13,008 bases of DNA, taken from Betaproteobacteria bacterium (GTDB lineage: Bacteria; Pseudomonadota; Gammaproteobacteria; Burkholderiales; Burkholderiaceae_C). The translations under genes and the position numbers were made by a program. Positions 6,673 to 13,008 of the stretch are shown piece after piece (position 1 is the stretch's first letter; every line of letters begins with the position of its first letter). The stretch covers positions 1 through 13,008 of the forward strand of contig JANXLW010000058.1 in the NCBI GenBank assembly GCA_025354965.1, written 5' to 3'. Under the pieces are notes generated by a model. That model worked only from the letters and a program-made list of their open reading frames with translations. It had not been told where the DNA came from and searched no databases.

Positions 6673-8592
6673 TTAACGGCCCCGTAAAAACAGCTTGTCC
6701 AAGTCGGTGATGCTGAGTTGTCGCCAGGTAGGCCGCCCATGGTTGCACTGGTCAGATCGGTCGGTGGCTTCCATCTGGCGCAGCAGTGCATTCATCTCTT
6801 CCAGTGTCAGCTGACGATTGGCCCGCACTGCGGCGTGGCAGGCCATGGTGGATAGCAACTCGTTTTGCGCTCGCTGGATGACTGTGCTGGCGTCGTGCTG
6901 GCTTAATTCGGCTAGCAAACTGCGTGCCAATTCGGCCGCATCTCCGCGGGCCAGGGTGACCGGCACGGCACGCACAGCCAGCGTTTTAGCCGAAAAGACG
7001 GTGATTTCCAGACCCAGGGTTTGCAAGGTTTCAGCGTGAACCTCGGCGGTGGCGACCTCGCTGGCAGTGGCCGCAAAAGTGGCTGGAATCAGCAGCGGTT
7101 GACTGGCCAGCCTGGCCATGGCATTGCCGGGTGCTGTGCCAACCGCAGCCAGCTGGCTTTTCAAGCGCTCGTAAACAATGCGCTCGTGGGCAGCGTGCAT
7201 GTCGACAATGATCAGCCCCTGCGCGTTTTCGGCCAGGATGTAGATGCCTTGCAACTGCGCCAGGGCACGGCCCAAAGGCCAGTCGCCGGTCGGCAGCTTG
7301 GACGACGGACCGTCCATTGGCACTGAACTTGTCGAAGCGTCTAACGCGGTCTCGAAAGGTCTGGTCCGAGCGCTGGGCTCACCCCAAAGCATCCCCAGTT
7401 CGCTTACCCGGTGCCCGCTGTCGGCTTCAAAATGAATCGCCGGTTGCGCCGAGTACAGGGCTGCTTGCACCACATCTGATGCGTCAACGCTCCGGGCATT
7501 AAAGTCTGCCGAGAAGTTGTGGGGCAGGCTTGAGCGTGGCACGGCGAGCCCATCTTCCACCGCATGGCGCACCGCTTGATGAACTTCGCGGCTGTCGCGA
7601 AAGCGTACCTCGATCTTGGTCGGGTGCACATTGACGTCCACTCGCCGCGGGTCAAGTTCGACGTAGAGGGCGTAGACTGGCTGGCGCTGACCGTGCAGCA
7701 CATCTTCGTAGGCACTGCGAACTGCGTGGCTCAGCACTTTGTCGCGAACAAAGCGGCCGTTGACATAGCAAAACTGGTGGTCGGCGCGCGCGCGCGCGGC
7801 GTCGGGAATGCCGGCCCGGCCCCAGACCCGGACTCGATGCGAGTTGTCCGCGCGGTCTGGGCTCGCGCTGGTCTGGTAGTCCACCCATACCGAGCGTTCG
7901 ATGAATTCTGTGCCCAGCACATCGGCCAGACGTTGCTCCAGCGCAGCGAGCGCATAGCCTCTGTTCTCACTGCGACGCCACTGCTCCCTCAACTTGCCTT
8001 CGTGCCAGATGGCAAAGCCGACGTCGGGGCGTGCCAGCGCGTGTCGGCGCACCGCTTCGACACAATGCGCCAGTTCGGTGGCATCGGTTTTGAGAAACTT
8101 TCGCCGCGCCGGTGTACTGAAAAACAATTCTTTGACTTCGACCGTGGTACCTGTGCTGCGGGCCACTGGTTTGAGCTCGCCGGTTCGTCCATCCAGGCAG
8201 TAGGCACTGGGTTGGCCTGCAGGCCTTGAAAACAAGGCGCAATCGGCTATTGAATTGATGGCGGCTAACGCCTCACCTCGAAAACCCATGGTAGCGACAG
8301 ACTCAAGATCGAGCAGGTTGCTGATCTTGCTGGTGGCATGGCGCTTGAATGCAAGCGGTAGTTCTTCGCGCAGAATGCCAGCGCCATCGTCTTCCACGGC
8401 GATCAGTCGCACACCACCTGCCTGCAGCCGCACCGTGACCTGGGTGGCTCCGGCGTCCAGCGCATTGTCCAGCAACTCGCGCACCACCGAGGCCGGCCGC
8501 TCCACCACCTCACCAGCAGCGATCTGGCTGATCAACTCATCGGGCAGTTCGAGAATTGGGCGGTGCTGGGCGGGGGAAAAGTCAGTATTCAC
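6673..8592 (-). CDS. mutL: DNA mismatch repair protein MutL (endonuclease type)
   Basis: Links mismatch recognition by MutS to strand removal in the cytoplasm. The 639-residue protein is full length. The N-terminal GHKL ATPase shows IAAGEVVERPASVV (24-37), RELLDNALDAGA (38-49, with the catalytic glutamate E39 and N43), the GFRGEALA loop (103-110) and the FFSTPARRKFLK segment. A variable linker (about 350-440) leads to the C-terminal dimerisation domain with DMHAAHERIVYE (464-475), ACHAAVRA (584-591), CNHGRPTW (616-623) and FLRGR at the end. These are the metal-binding and endonuclease motifs of MutL from bacteria without MutH, in the DMHA form known from Pseudomonas and Neisseria, so this MutL probably nicks DNA itself. 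The start is a GTG at 8592-8590 with only a poor ribosome binding site; it is kept because the conserved N-terminus leaves little room for another. The dedA start is 20 bases away on the other strand. Confidence 0.97.
   Translation of the reverse strand: MNTDFSPAQHRPILELPDELISQIAAGEVVERPASVVRELLDNALDAGATQVTVRLQAGGVRLIAVEDDGAGILREELPLAFKRHATSKISNLLDLESVATMGFRGEALAAINSIADCALFSRPAGQPSAYCLDGRTGELKPVARSTGTTVEVKELFFSTPARRKFLKTDATELAHCVEAVRRHALARPDVGFAIWHEGKLREQWRRSENRGYALAALEQRLADVLGTEFIERSVWVDYQTSASPDRADNSHRVRVWGRAGIPDAARARADHQFCYVNGRFVRDKVLSHAVRSAYEDVLHGQRQPVYALYVELDPRRVDVNVHPTKIEVRFRDSREVHQAVRHAVEDGLAVPRSSLPHNFSADFNARSVDASDVVQAALYSAQPAIHFEADSGHRVSELGMLWGEPSARTRPFETALDASTSSVPMDGPSSKLPTGDWPLGRALAQLQGIYILAENAQGLIIVDMHAAHERIVYERLKSQLAAVGTAPGNAMARLASQPLLIPATFAATASEVATAEVHAETLQTLGLEITVFSAKTLAVRAVPVTLARGDAAELARSLLAELSQHDASTVIQRAQNELLSTMACHAAVRANRQLTLEEMNALLRQMEATDRSDQCNHGRPTWRQLSITDLDKLFLRGR
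7321..7385. repeat. Possible degenerate dispersed repeat inside the mutL linker
   Basis: The plus strand reads CACTGAACTTGTCGAAGCG near 7321 and GTCCGAGCGCTGGGCTCACC near 7365. This resembles the small extragenic palindromic elements (CTGAGCTTGTCGAAG family) scattered through many betaproteobacterial genomes. It encodes about residues 403-424 of MutL, in the poorly conserved linker where an inserted element could be tolerated. The match is by memory of the motif, only one copy is in the window, and the dyad is weak. Confidence 0.25.
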
Positions 8593-8612
8593 AGAGGCTA
8601 TTATCCAGCTCC

Positions 8613-9254
8613 ATGGACTTATTAATCTTCCTCCTGGACTTCATACTTCATGTTGACAAGTACCTGGAGACTTTTGTTCGCAACTATGGCTTATGGGTTT
8701 ACGCGCTGCTGTTTCTGGTGATCTTTGTGGAGACCGGCTTGGTCATCATGCCGTTCTTGCCGGGCGATTCATTGCTGTTTGTGGTCGGTGCCATGTGCGG
8801 TGTCGGGTTAATGAGTTACCCAGTCTCGGTGGGGTTGTTGCTGGCGGCGGCGGTGTTGGGCAACCAGTCAAATTACACAATAGGTCGCTACTTTGGCCCC
8901 CGGGTTTTCAAATGGGAAAGTTCCAGACTGTTCAATAAAGCGGCCTTCGACCGGGCCCACGATTTCTACGAACGCTACGGCGGTATCACCCTGGTGGCGG
9001 CGCGTTTCATGCCCTTTTTGAGAACGTTTGCACCTTTTGTGGCGGGCGTGGCAAAGATGACCCGCACCCGATTTACTTTTTTTGATGTGACCGGTGGCGC
9101 TCTGTGGGTGGTGGGCATCATCACCATTGGCTATTTTTTCGGCAACTTCCCACTAGTCAAAGAGCATCTGGACAAAATCATATGGGCCATGATCTTACTT
9201 CCGGGAATTTTGATTCTGTTTGGCGCCTGGAAGTTGCGCCGAAGGTCTGTTTAA
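8613..9254 (+). CDS. DedA-family inner-membrane protein
   Basis: Integral membrane protein of the DedA (VTT domain, SNARE-associated) superfamily. Members affect envelope maintenance, proton-dependent homeostasis and recycling of lipid carriers such as undecaprenyl phosphate. The 213-residue protein has several hydrophobic segments (about 28-48, 52-82, 122-148, 160-178, 188-206) and a basic tail (KLRRRS). Conserved charged residues occur with the spacing of E. coli YqjA (E39, D51, R130, R136): E40 and D52 in VETGLVIMPFLPGDSLLF, R131 and R137 in ARFMPFLRTF. The ATG at 8613 is chosen because MDLLIFLLDFILHVDKYL is a typical family N-terminus; the frame is open to 8556 but that part overlaps mutL. 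Only a weak, distant AGAGG (8593-8597) precedes it. Its stop overlaps that of the convergent ROK gene. Confidence 0.93.
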   Translation: MDLLIFLLDFILHVDKYLETFVRNYGLWVYALLFLVIFVETGLVIMPFLPGDSLLFVVGAMCGVGLMSYPVSVGLLLAAAVLGNQSNYTIGRYFGPRVFKWESSRLFNKAAFDRAHDFYERYGGITLVAARFMPFLRTFAPFVAGVAKMTRTRFTFFDVTGGALWVVGIITIGYFFGNFPLVKEHLDKIIWAMILLPGILILFGAWKLRRRSV

Positions 9255-10513
9255 GCCCCCACCTTCAGAAACAAGTCCTGGTCAGGGGCAAAGTTGGCGT
9301 GCAGGGGTAATAGTGCGCCGCCCAGCGCGCCCGCATCAGGTCCCACACTTCCGGCCACGAGGCTGGCGGGCCATAGACCCTCCCAGTTGTAACTTTGCAA
9401 GGCCTCGTTGGTGCGCGCAATCAAAAGGGCCAGCAATGGCCGACAAAATGAGCCGTCGATTACCACCGCCTCTATGTCAAGGAACGCCGCGCCACTCACC
9501 ACGCAGTGCGCCAGTGCTGTGGCGGCGCTGTTGACCCAGGCATTGGTTTGCGCCTGGAATGGCGCCGTAACGGCGCGTTCATCGTACGCCGCGCTGGGGT
9601 CAAGCCGATGGGTAAGAAATCTTTGCTCCAACTCCCATAACGAGGCCAGGCTGATGAGTTGCCCCGGCGCCGCAGCACCCTTGGCAATGGACGAGGGTAG
9701 TGATGCCAAGGCGCCAGCGTTACCGTGAACACCCACATGCAGATGCGAGTTGATCACCAGCCCACCACCGACAAAAGTGTCGACATACAGGTACAAGAAA
9801 CTCCTCAGGTTGCGCCCGCGACCGTTCACCAGTTCCGCCATGCAGGCTGCTGCTGTGTCTTTGGCAAAGCTAACCGGCAGGTCCGTCATGGCTTGCACCT
9901 TTGCGCCCAGATCGATCCGGTTCCACTGATCTGATTTCGCCTGCGACAGGCCCAACATCTTGTGCCAGCCGCCGAGTTGAAAAGGAGCAGCAACGCCAAC
10001 ACCCACCAGTCGTGAGTTCAACGGTCCGAGCAATTCACGCATGGCATTTATGCGTGCGTTGATGGCGGGCAACAAGATACCTGCATCGGGGAACGGGTAG
10101 TCAAGGCGTTGCCGTTGTCGCACCTGACCGCAGAAATCCACCAGTAAACACTCCGCGCTGCGTCGCCCAATTTTGACGCCCAGAGAAAACGCACCGTCCG
10201 GATTCAAGGCCAGGGGCACCGAGGGTTGACCCATACCTCCACGCAAGCGCTCGCGCCGAATCAACAAGTCGTCCTCTTCCAGTCGGGTGGTGATCAGTCC
10301 AATGGTTTGTGCAGTCAGTCGTGTCAGGCGGGCCAGTGCAGCCTTGGCCAGACTACCGTTGAGCCGGATGGCCTGCAGTACCACGCGCTCGTTGAAAGCG
10401 CGCATGCCAACGTGGTTGGAGCTGCGCGGTCGGAGCAACTTCGGCGCATCTGTGGTGTGGACTTTGCGGTGCAGTTGCAATGAATCGCGGTTTTGCATGC
10501 TCATCAGTTTCAT
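9251..10513 (-). CDS. ROK-family transcriptional regulator (FrcR-like), probably of sugar uptake
   Basis: DNA-binding sugar-responsive regulator, up to 420 residues. A winged helix-turn-helix (about 38-95, with SLAKAALARLTRLTAQTIGLITTRLEE split around the recognition helix) is followed by a ROK sugar-kinase-like domain. The phosphate loop is GVKIGRRS instead of the DxGGTK of true kinases. AAPF (175-178) replaces the usual PGP-type motif, and D219 in AKDTAAA corresponds to the kinase catalytic aspartate. HGNAGALA (263-270) matches the ROK signature, but the CxCGxxGC zinc motif is absent, so kinase activity is unlikely. GVKIGRRS-type ROK proteins are known as regulators of Frc fructose ABC operons, which fits the ABC ATPase remnant 56 bases upstream on the same strand. 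ATGs at 10513, 10504 and 10498 are all possible starts; none has a good ribosome binding site. It ends inside the dedA stop (shared TTAA). Confidence 0.88.
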   Translation of the reverse strand: MKLMSMQNRDSLQLHRKVHTTDAPKLLRPRSSNHVGMRAFNERVVLQAIRLNGSLAKAALARLTRLTAQTIGLITTRLEEDDLLIRRERLRGGMGQPSVPLALNPDGAFSLGVKIGRRSAECLLVDFCGQVRQRQRLDYPFPDAGILLPAINARINAMRELLGPLNSRLVGVGVAAPFQLGGWHKMLGLSQAKSDQWNRIDLGAKVQAMTDLPVSFAKDTAAACMAELVNGRGRNLRSFLYLYVDTFVGGGLVINSHLHVGVHGNAGALASLPSSIAKGAAAPGQLISLASLWELEQRFLTHRLDPSAAYDERAVTAPFQAQTNAWVNSAATALAHCVVSGAAFLDIEAVVIDGSFCRPLLALLIARTNEALQSYNWEGLWPASLVAGSVGPDAGALGGALLPLHANFAPDQDLFLKVGA

Positions 10514-10569
10514 TGAATCCAGGCTGGAGGGGTTACATCCTTACAGCATTGCGGCATGCAGCGCGGTCT

Positions 10570-11193
10570 TCAGGCGTGTGCGTCGGCCGGCAGTTCATCT
10601 ACCGTCTTGGCGCCTGTCATCACCGCTACGGTGTCACTCATGCTGATGGTTTTGGGGTTGACGACCGCCGCGCGCTTGCCCAGTCGCTGGATGTGAATGC
10701 GATCAGCGATCTCGAACACGTGCGGCATGTTGTGGCTGATCAAAATCACCGGCAGACCTTTGTCGCGGACCCGGCGGATCAGCTCCAGCACCATATTGCC
10801 TTCCTTGACGCCCAGCGCAGCGGTCGGTTCGTCCATGATGACCACGTGCTGCACAAATGCAGCCGCGTGGGCCACCGCGACGCACTGGCGCTGACCGCCC
10901 GAAAGCGTCTCCACCGCTTGCGTCATGGAGCGAATGCCGACCTTGAGTTCCTGCATGCGCGCAATGGCTTGTGCCAGCATTTCTTTCTTGTCCAGCAGGC
11001 GCAGCCACTGCCCCAGCGTACCGGGTTTGATGATCTCACGACCCAGAAACAGATTTTCCGCGCCGGTCTTCCGGCGTGATCTGGAAGAACCCATTGCCGG
11101 TGCCATAGCGGTCGAGCCGAACACGCCATTGGTCATTATTGGATCCGGCAAACCGACGAACCCAACGCTGTGTGCATCGCCCAAACCCGGCAC
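10570..11193 (-). pseudogene. Remnant of a sugar ABC-transporter ATP-binding protein (FrcA-like), N-terminus lost
   Basis: From about 11061 to 10570 the minus strand encodes the C-terminal part of a sugar-import ATPase: ENLFLGREI (46-54), the ABC signature LSGGQRQ (97-103), Walker B with D-loop VVIMDEPTAALG (117-128) and the H-loop ISHN (152-155), ending MTGAK...DAHA. The wording matches fructose-type FrcA proteins, about 260 residues long. The first third, with the Walker A lysine loop and the Q-loop, is missing. The 44 residues in front, from a GTG at 11193, are unlike any ABC protein, so the frame only looks open by accident. Without Walker A it cannot bind ATP normally. No substrate-binding protein or permease remains nearby. 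The adjacent ROK gene was probably its regulator. A short expressed protein cannot be excluded but would not be a working ATPase. Confidence 0.8.
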
Positions 11194-11247
11194 CGCGCCG
11201 ACGTGGTGGTTGCTTGGGATGAAACCATGGTTAAACCAAAGACTTAA
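11080..11247 (+). pseudogene. Possible C-terminal tail of an unidentified plus-strand gene
   Basis: An open plus-strand frame of 55 codons runs from just after a TGA at 11077-11079 to a TAA at 11245-11247. Its translation looks like a globular protein end (HYWIRQTDEPNAVCIAQ, then ADVVVAWDETMVKPKT and stop), better than the competing minus-strand reading. It begins where ABC-ATPase homology ends (about 11061). Its stop overlaps that of amiC in a shared TTAA, the way intact convergent genes end here. It has no start codon or ribosome binding site, so it would be a remnant whose front was replaced by the ABC-ROK segment. I do not recognise the family, and it may be spurious. Confidence 0.3.
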
Positions 11248-12599
11248 ACGCTGCGATTCCTGGCCAGCGGCGGGTTTTTGGAAAAATAGCCCTCAATGCC
11301 GCGCATCAGCGCATTGGCCAGTTGCTGCTGGTACTCGTTGCTGTTGAGTTTGGCCTCTTCCTCGGGGTTGCTGATGAAGGCAGCTTCCACCAGCACACTG
11401 GGAATATCGGGTGCTTTGAGCACGGCAAAACCAGCCTGTTCGACCTTCGGTTTGTGCAGTTTCCCGACCCGACCAATTTCGCCCAGCATGGCACCGCCAA
11501 GCTTCAGGCTGTCGTTGATTTGTGCCGTTGTGCTCATGTCAAACAAAGCGCGTTTAACCTGCACATCCTGCGTCTTGATATTCAAGCCACCCACTTGATC
11601 CGCCTTGTTCTCCCTGGCTGCCATCCAGCGTGCCGCGGTGCTGGAGGCACCCCCCTGACTGAGCGCAAAGATGCTGGCGCCCTGTGGATGGGGGGTAAAA
11701 AAGGCATCGGCGTGAATGCTGATAAACAAGTCGGCCTGCACATGTTGTGCCTTTTGTACCCGCACCTGCAAGGGTACGAAGAAATCTGCATCGCGTGTCA
11801 GGTAAGTGCGCATGGCGTTGCCGTTGATGGCGCTGGCATTGATGAGTGCGCGCAGCCGGTGCGCCAGACGCAACACCACGTCTTTCTCGCGCGTGCCAGC
11901 CGGACCCATGGCACCAGGGTCTTCACCGCCATGACCAGGGTCCAGCGCAATGATGATCAGGCGTTCGGTAGTTGTGGCCCGCGTCACTTTGGACGGCGCG
12001 CTGCTGGCCAACGGTGGTGTTGCAATAGCAGGTTTGGATGGCGCCACTACCGGCTCTGATGCAGATGGCTGGGCGCCCGGTTTTTGCGTTTGCTGGGCAA
12101 TCAGTTCGCCCAACGGGTCGGCCGCTGGCTGGGGCGATGCGCTGTCTTTAAGGCGCTCGGCAATCAGTGCTTCCAGCGGGTCTGCCACCTGTGTTGGATA
12201 CAAGTCAAACACCAGCCGATGCCGGTAGGCCGCTACCGGGGTCAGTGTGAACACCTGCGGCGAAATGGCCTGCTTCAAGTCCACCACCAAACGCACAATA
12301 CCTGGCGCGTTTTGCGCAACCCGAATACCGGCAATGGTGGGGTCGGCAGCCTCGACTTTGGCGACCAGTTCTTTCAATGCCGGGTTCAGATCGATGCCCT
12401 CGATGTCCACTGCCAGGCGCGGCGGGCTGGCGACAAAAAACTGCTTGAATTTGAGCTCCGTGTCAGACTCAATGGTGACCCGCGAGTAGTCTGGCGCTGG
12501 CCAAATCCGGACCGTCAGGATCGTGGCCCCGCGCGCCAGTTGTTGCAGGCCGAGCATCAGTACCAACGCGCCGGATTGCATGAGGTCACGGCGTTTCAT
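11244..12599 (-). CDS. amiC: N-acetylmuramoyl-L-alanine amidase AmiC
   Basis: Periplasmic zinc amidase that removes stem peptides from peptidoglycan during daughter-cell separation. The 451-residue protein starts with a twin-arginine-like signal (KRRDLMQSGALVLMLGL, cleavage near residue 25), as in E. coli AmiC, so export by Tat is likely. An AMIN domain (about 28-135) targets peptidoglycan at the septum. A low-complexity Ala/Pro/Ser linker (136-210) contains a tandem repeat of about 21 residues beginning ADPL..LIA (139 and 160). The Amidase_3 domain (about 213-440) shows the zinc ligands H223 (DPGHGGEDPGA), E238 (GTREKD) and H296 (SIHADAF) and the catalytic E405 (VEAAFISNPEE). The ATG overlaps the tsaE stop in ATGA, which indicates translational coupling. 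Activation by an EnvC/NlpD-type protein is expected from the family and is not visible here. Confidence 0.96.
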   Translation of the reverse strand: MKRRDLMQSGALVLMLGLQQLARGATILTVRIWPAPDYSRVTIESDTELKFKQFFVASPPRLAVDIEGIDLNPALKELVAKVEAADPTIAGIRVAQNAPGIVRLVVDLKQAISPQVFTLTPVAAYRHRLVFDLYPTQVADPLEALIAERLKDSASPQPAADPLGELIAQQTQKPGAQPSASEPVVAPSKPAIATPPLASSAPSKVTRATTTERLIIIALDPGHGGEDPGAMGPAGTREKDVVLRLAHRLRALINASAINGNAMRTYLTRDADFFVPLQVRVQKAQHVQADLFISIHADAFFTPHPQGASIFALSQGGASSTAARWMAARENKADQVGGLNIKTQDVQVKRALFDMSTTAQINDSLKLGGAMLGEIGRVGKLHKPKVEQAGFAVLKAPDIPSVLVEAAFISNPEEEAKLNSNEYQQQLANALMRGIEGYFSKNPPLARNRSV

Positions 12600-13008
12600 T
12601 GTTGACTCGCAAAAGGTAGCCCTTGGCTGGCGGCTTGCAGCAACGCAAGGCCGGTGTTGGTTTGCGCGCTAAGGCTCACCTGCCTGGCGTCTTCATCGAT
12701 TGCTTCCAGGTGAATGATCAAATCTGCGCGCGGGATGAATCCGGCTGCTTTTTCGGGCCATTCAGCCAGCTTCAGACCGGGGCTGGCAAAGATGTCGCGA
12801 AAGCCCGCATCTTCCCATTCCCGCGGATCGTTGAAGCGGTAAAAGTCGAAGTGCCAGATAGCCAGATCGGCCAGTTCATAGGCCTCCACCACGGCATAGG
12901 TTGGGCTCTTGACTCGGCCTTGTACGCCCAGGGCACGCAGCAGGTGGCGCACCAGGGTGGTCTTGCCGGCACCCAAGTCACCGCGCAATTCGATAAATGA
13001 GTTGCTTA
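12596..13008 (-). CDS. tsaE: tRNA t6A synthesis ATPase TsaE (5' end outside the window)
   Basis: P-loop ATPase that works with TsaB, TsaC and TsaD to make N6-threonylcarbamoyladenosine at position 37 of tRNAs that read ANN codons; essential in many bacteria. The visible 136 or so residues include the Walker A motif GDLGAGKTT directly after a beta strand (SNSFIELR), the switch-like SPTY, the family motif WHFDFYRFNDP and LAEWPEKA. The frame is open to the window edge with family-like sequence, so only the first 20-30 residues are missing; the TTG at 12988 is internal and not the start. The C-terminal end (NTGLALLQAASQGLPFASQQ) is a longer tail than usual. Its TGA overlaps the amiC ATG (ATGA), so the two are one transcription unit. 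Confidence 0.94.
   Translation of the reverse strand, partial: SNSFIELRGDLGAGKTTLVRHLLRALGVQGRVKSPTYAVVEAYELADLAIWHFDFYRFNDPREWEDAGFRDIFASPGLKLAEWPEKAAGFIPRADLIIHLEAIDEDARQVSLSAQTNTGLALLQAASQGLPFASQQ

Noticed and set aside
7564..8229. 221-codon plus-strand open frame inside mutL
   Set aside because: It lies wholly opposite strongly conserved MutL motifs, has no ribosome binding site and no recognisable domain; it is a shadow of the GC-rich mutL codons.
10480..11079. 199-codon plus-strand open frame over the ABC remnant
   Set aside because: It covers the antisense of the Walker B and signature motifs of the ABC ATPase, which are clearly the real former coding sequence.
10550..11250. Insertion sequence or integration site around the ABC remnant
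   Set aside because: No transposase fragment, terminal inverted repeats or target-site duplication could be found by eye, so the junction is left as an unexplained rearrangement.
11322..12059. 245-codon plus-strand open frame inside amiC
   Set aside because: It is opposite the conserved amidase domain and its translation has no domain or signal; a shadow frame.

Overview
The window looks like a chromosome segment of a betaproteobacterium of the order Burkholderiales, most likely Comamonadaceae and possibly Rhodoferax-like. This is an inference from three things: the tsaE-amiC-mutL housekeeping neighbourhood, a MutL of the endonuclease type, and a multihaem cytochrome with an FNR-like box. 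No rRNA, tRNA, CRISPR array, transposase or integrase was seen.

Left part (1-5743), accessory. The first 58 bases hold the start of a minus-strand gene for an exported protein. A 359-base AT-rich divergent region with two palindromic operator-like sites separates it from a large TonB-dependent receptor (418-3228). A near-perfect intrinsic terminator follows. Then come a flavin-dependent tryptophan-halogenase-like enzyme (3346-4866) and, 22 bases later, a small exported Sel1-repeat protein (4889-5743). Receptor plus halogenase is a known but poorly understood pairing: the receptor probably imports a compound that the halogenase, or its pathway, acts on. No flavin reductase is in the window.

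Middle (5772-8592). An exported tetrahaem c-type cytochrome (minus strand) is preceded by an AT-rich control region with an FNR-type box placed correctly for a class II promoter, suggesting induction under low oxygen. mutL follows on the same strand, upstream of that control region, and encodes a full-length mismatch-repair protein with the DMHA-X2-E-X4-E endonuclease motif. dedA starts only 20 bases from mutL on the opposite strand.

Right part (8613-13008). A DedA membrane protein converges on a ROK-family regulator; their stop codons overlap in one TTAA. Upstream of the ROK gene is the C-terminal part of a sugar ABC-transporter ATPase that has lost its Walker A region. It is fused to unrelated sequence that may hold the tail of a different plus-strand gene. 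This looks like the scar of a lost sugar-uptake operon (fructose Frc type) with its regulator left behind. amiC (cell-wall amidase) and tsaE (tRNA t6A synthesis, cut by the window edge) overlap by ATGA and form a translationally coupled housekeeping pair.
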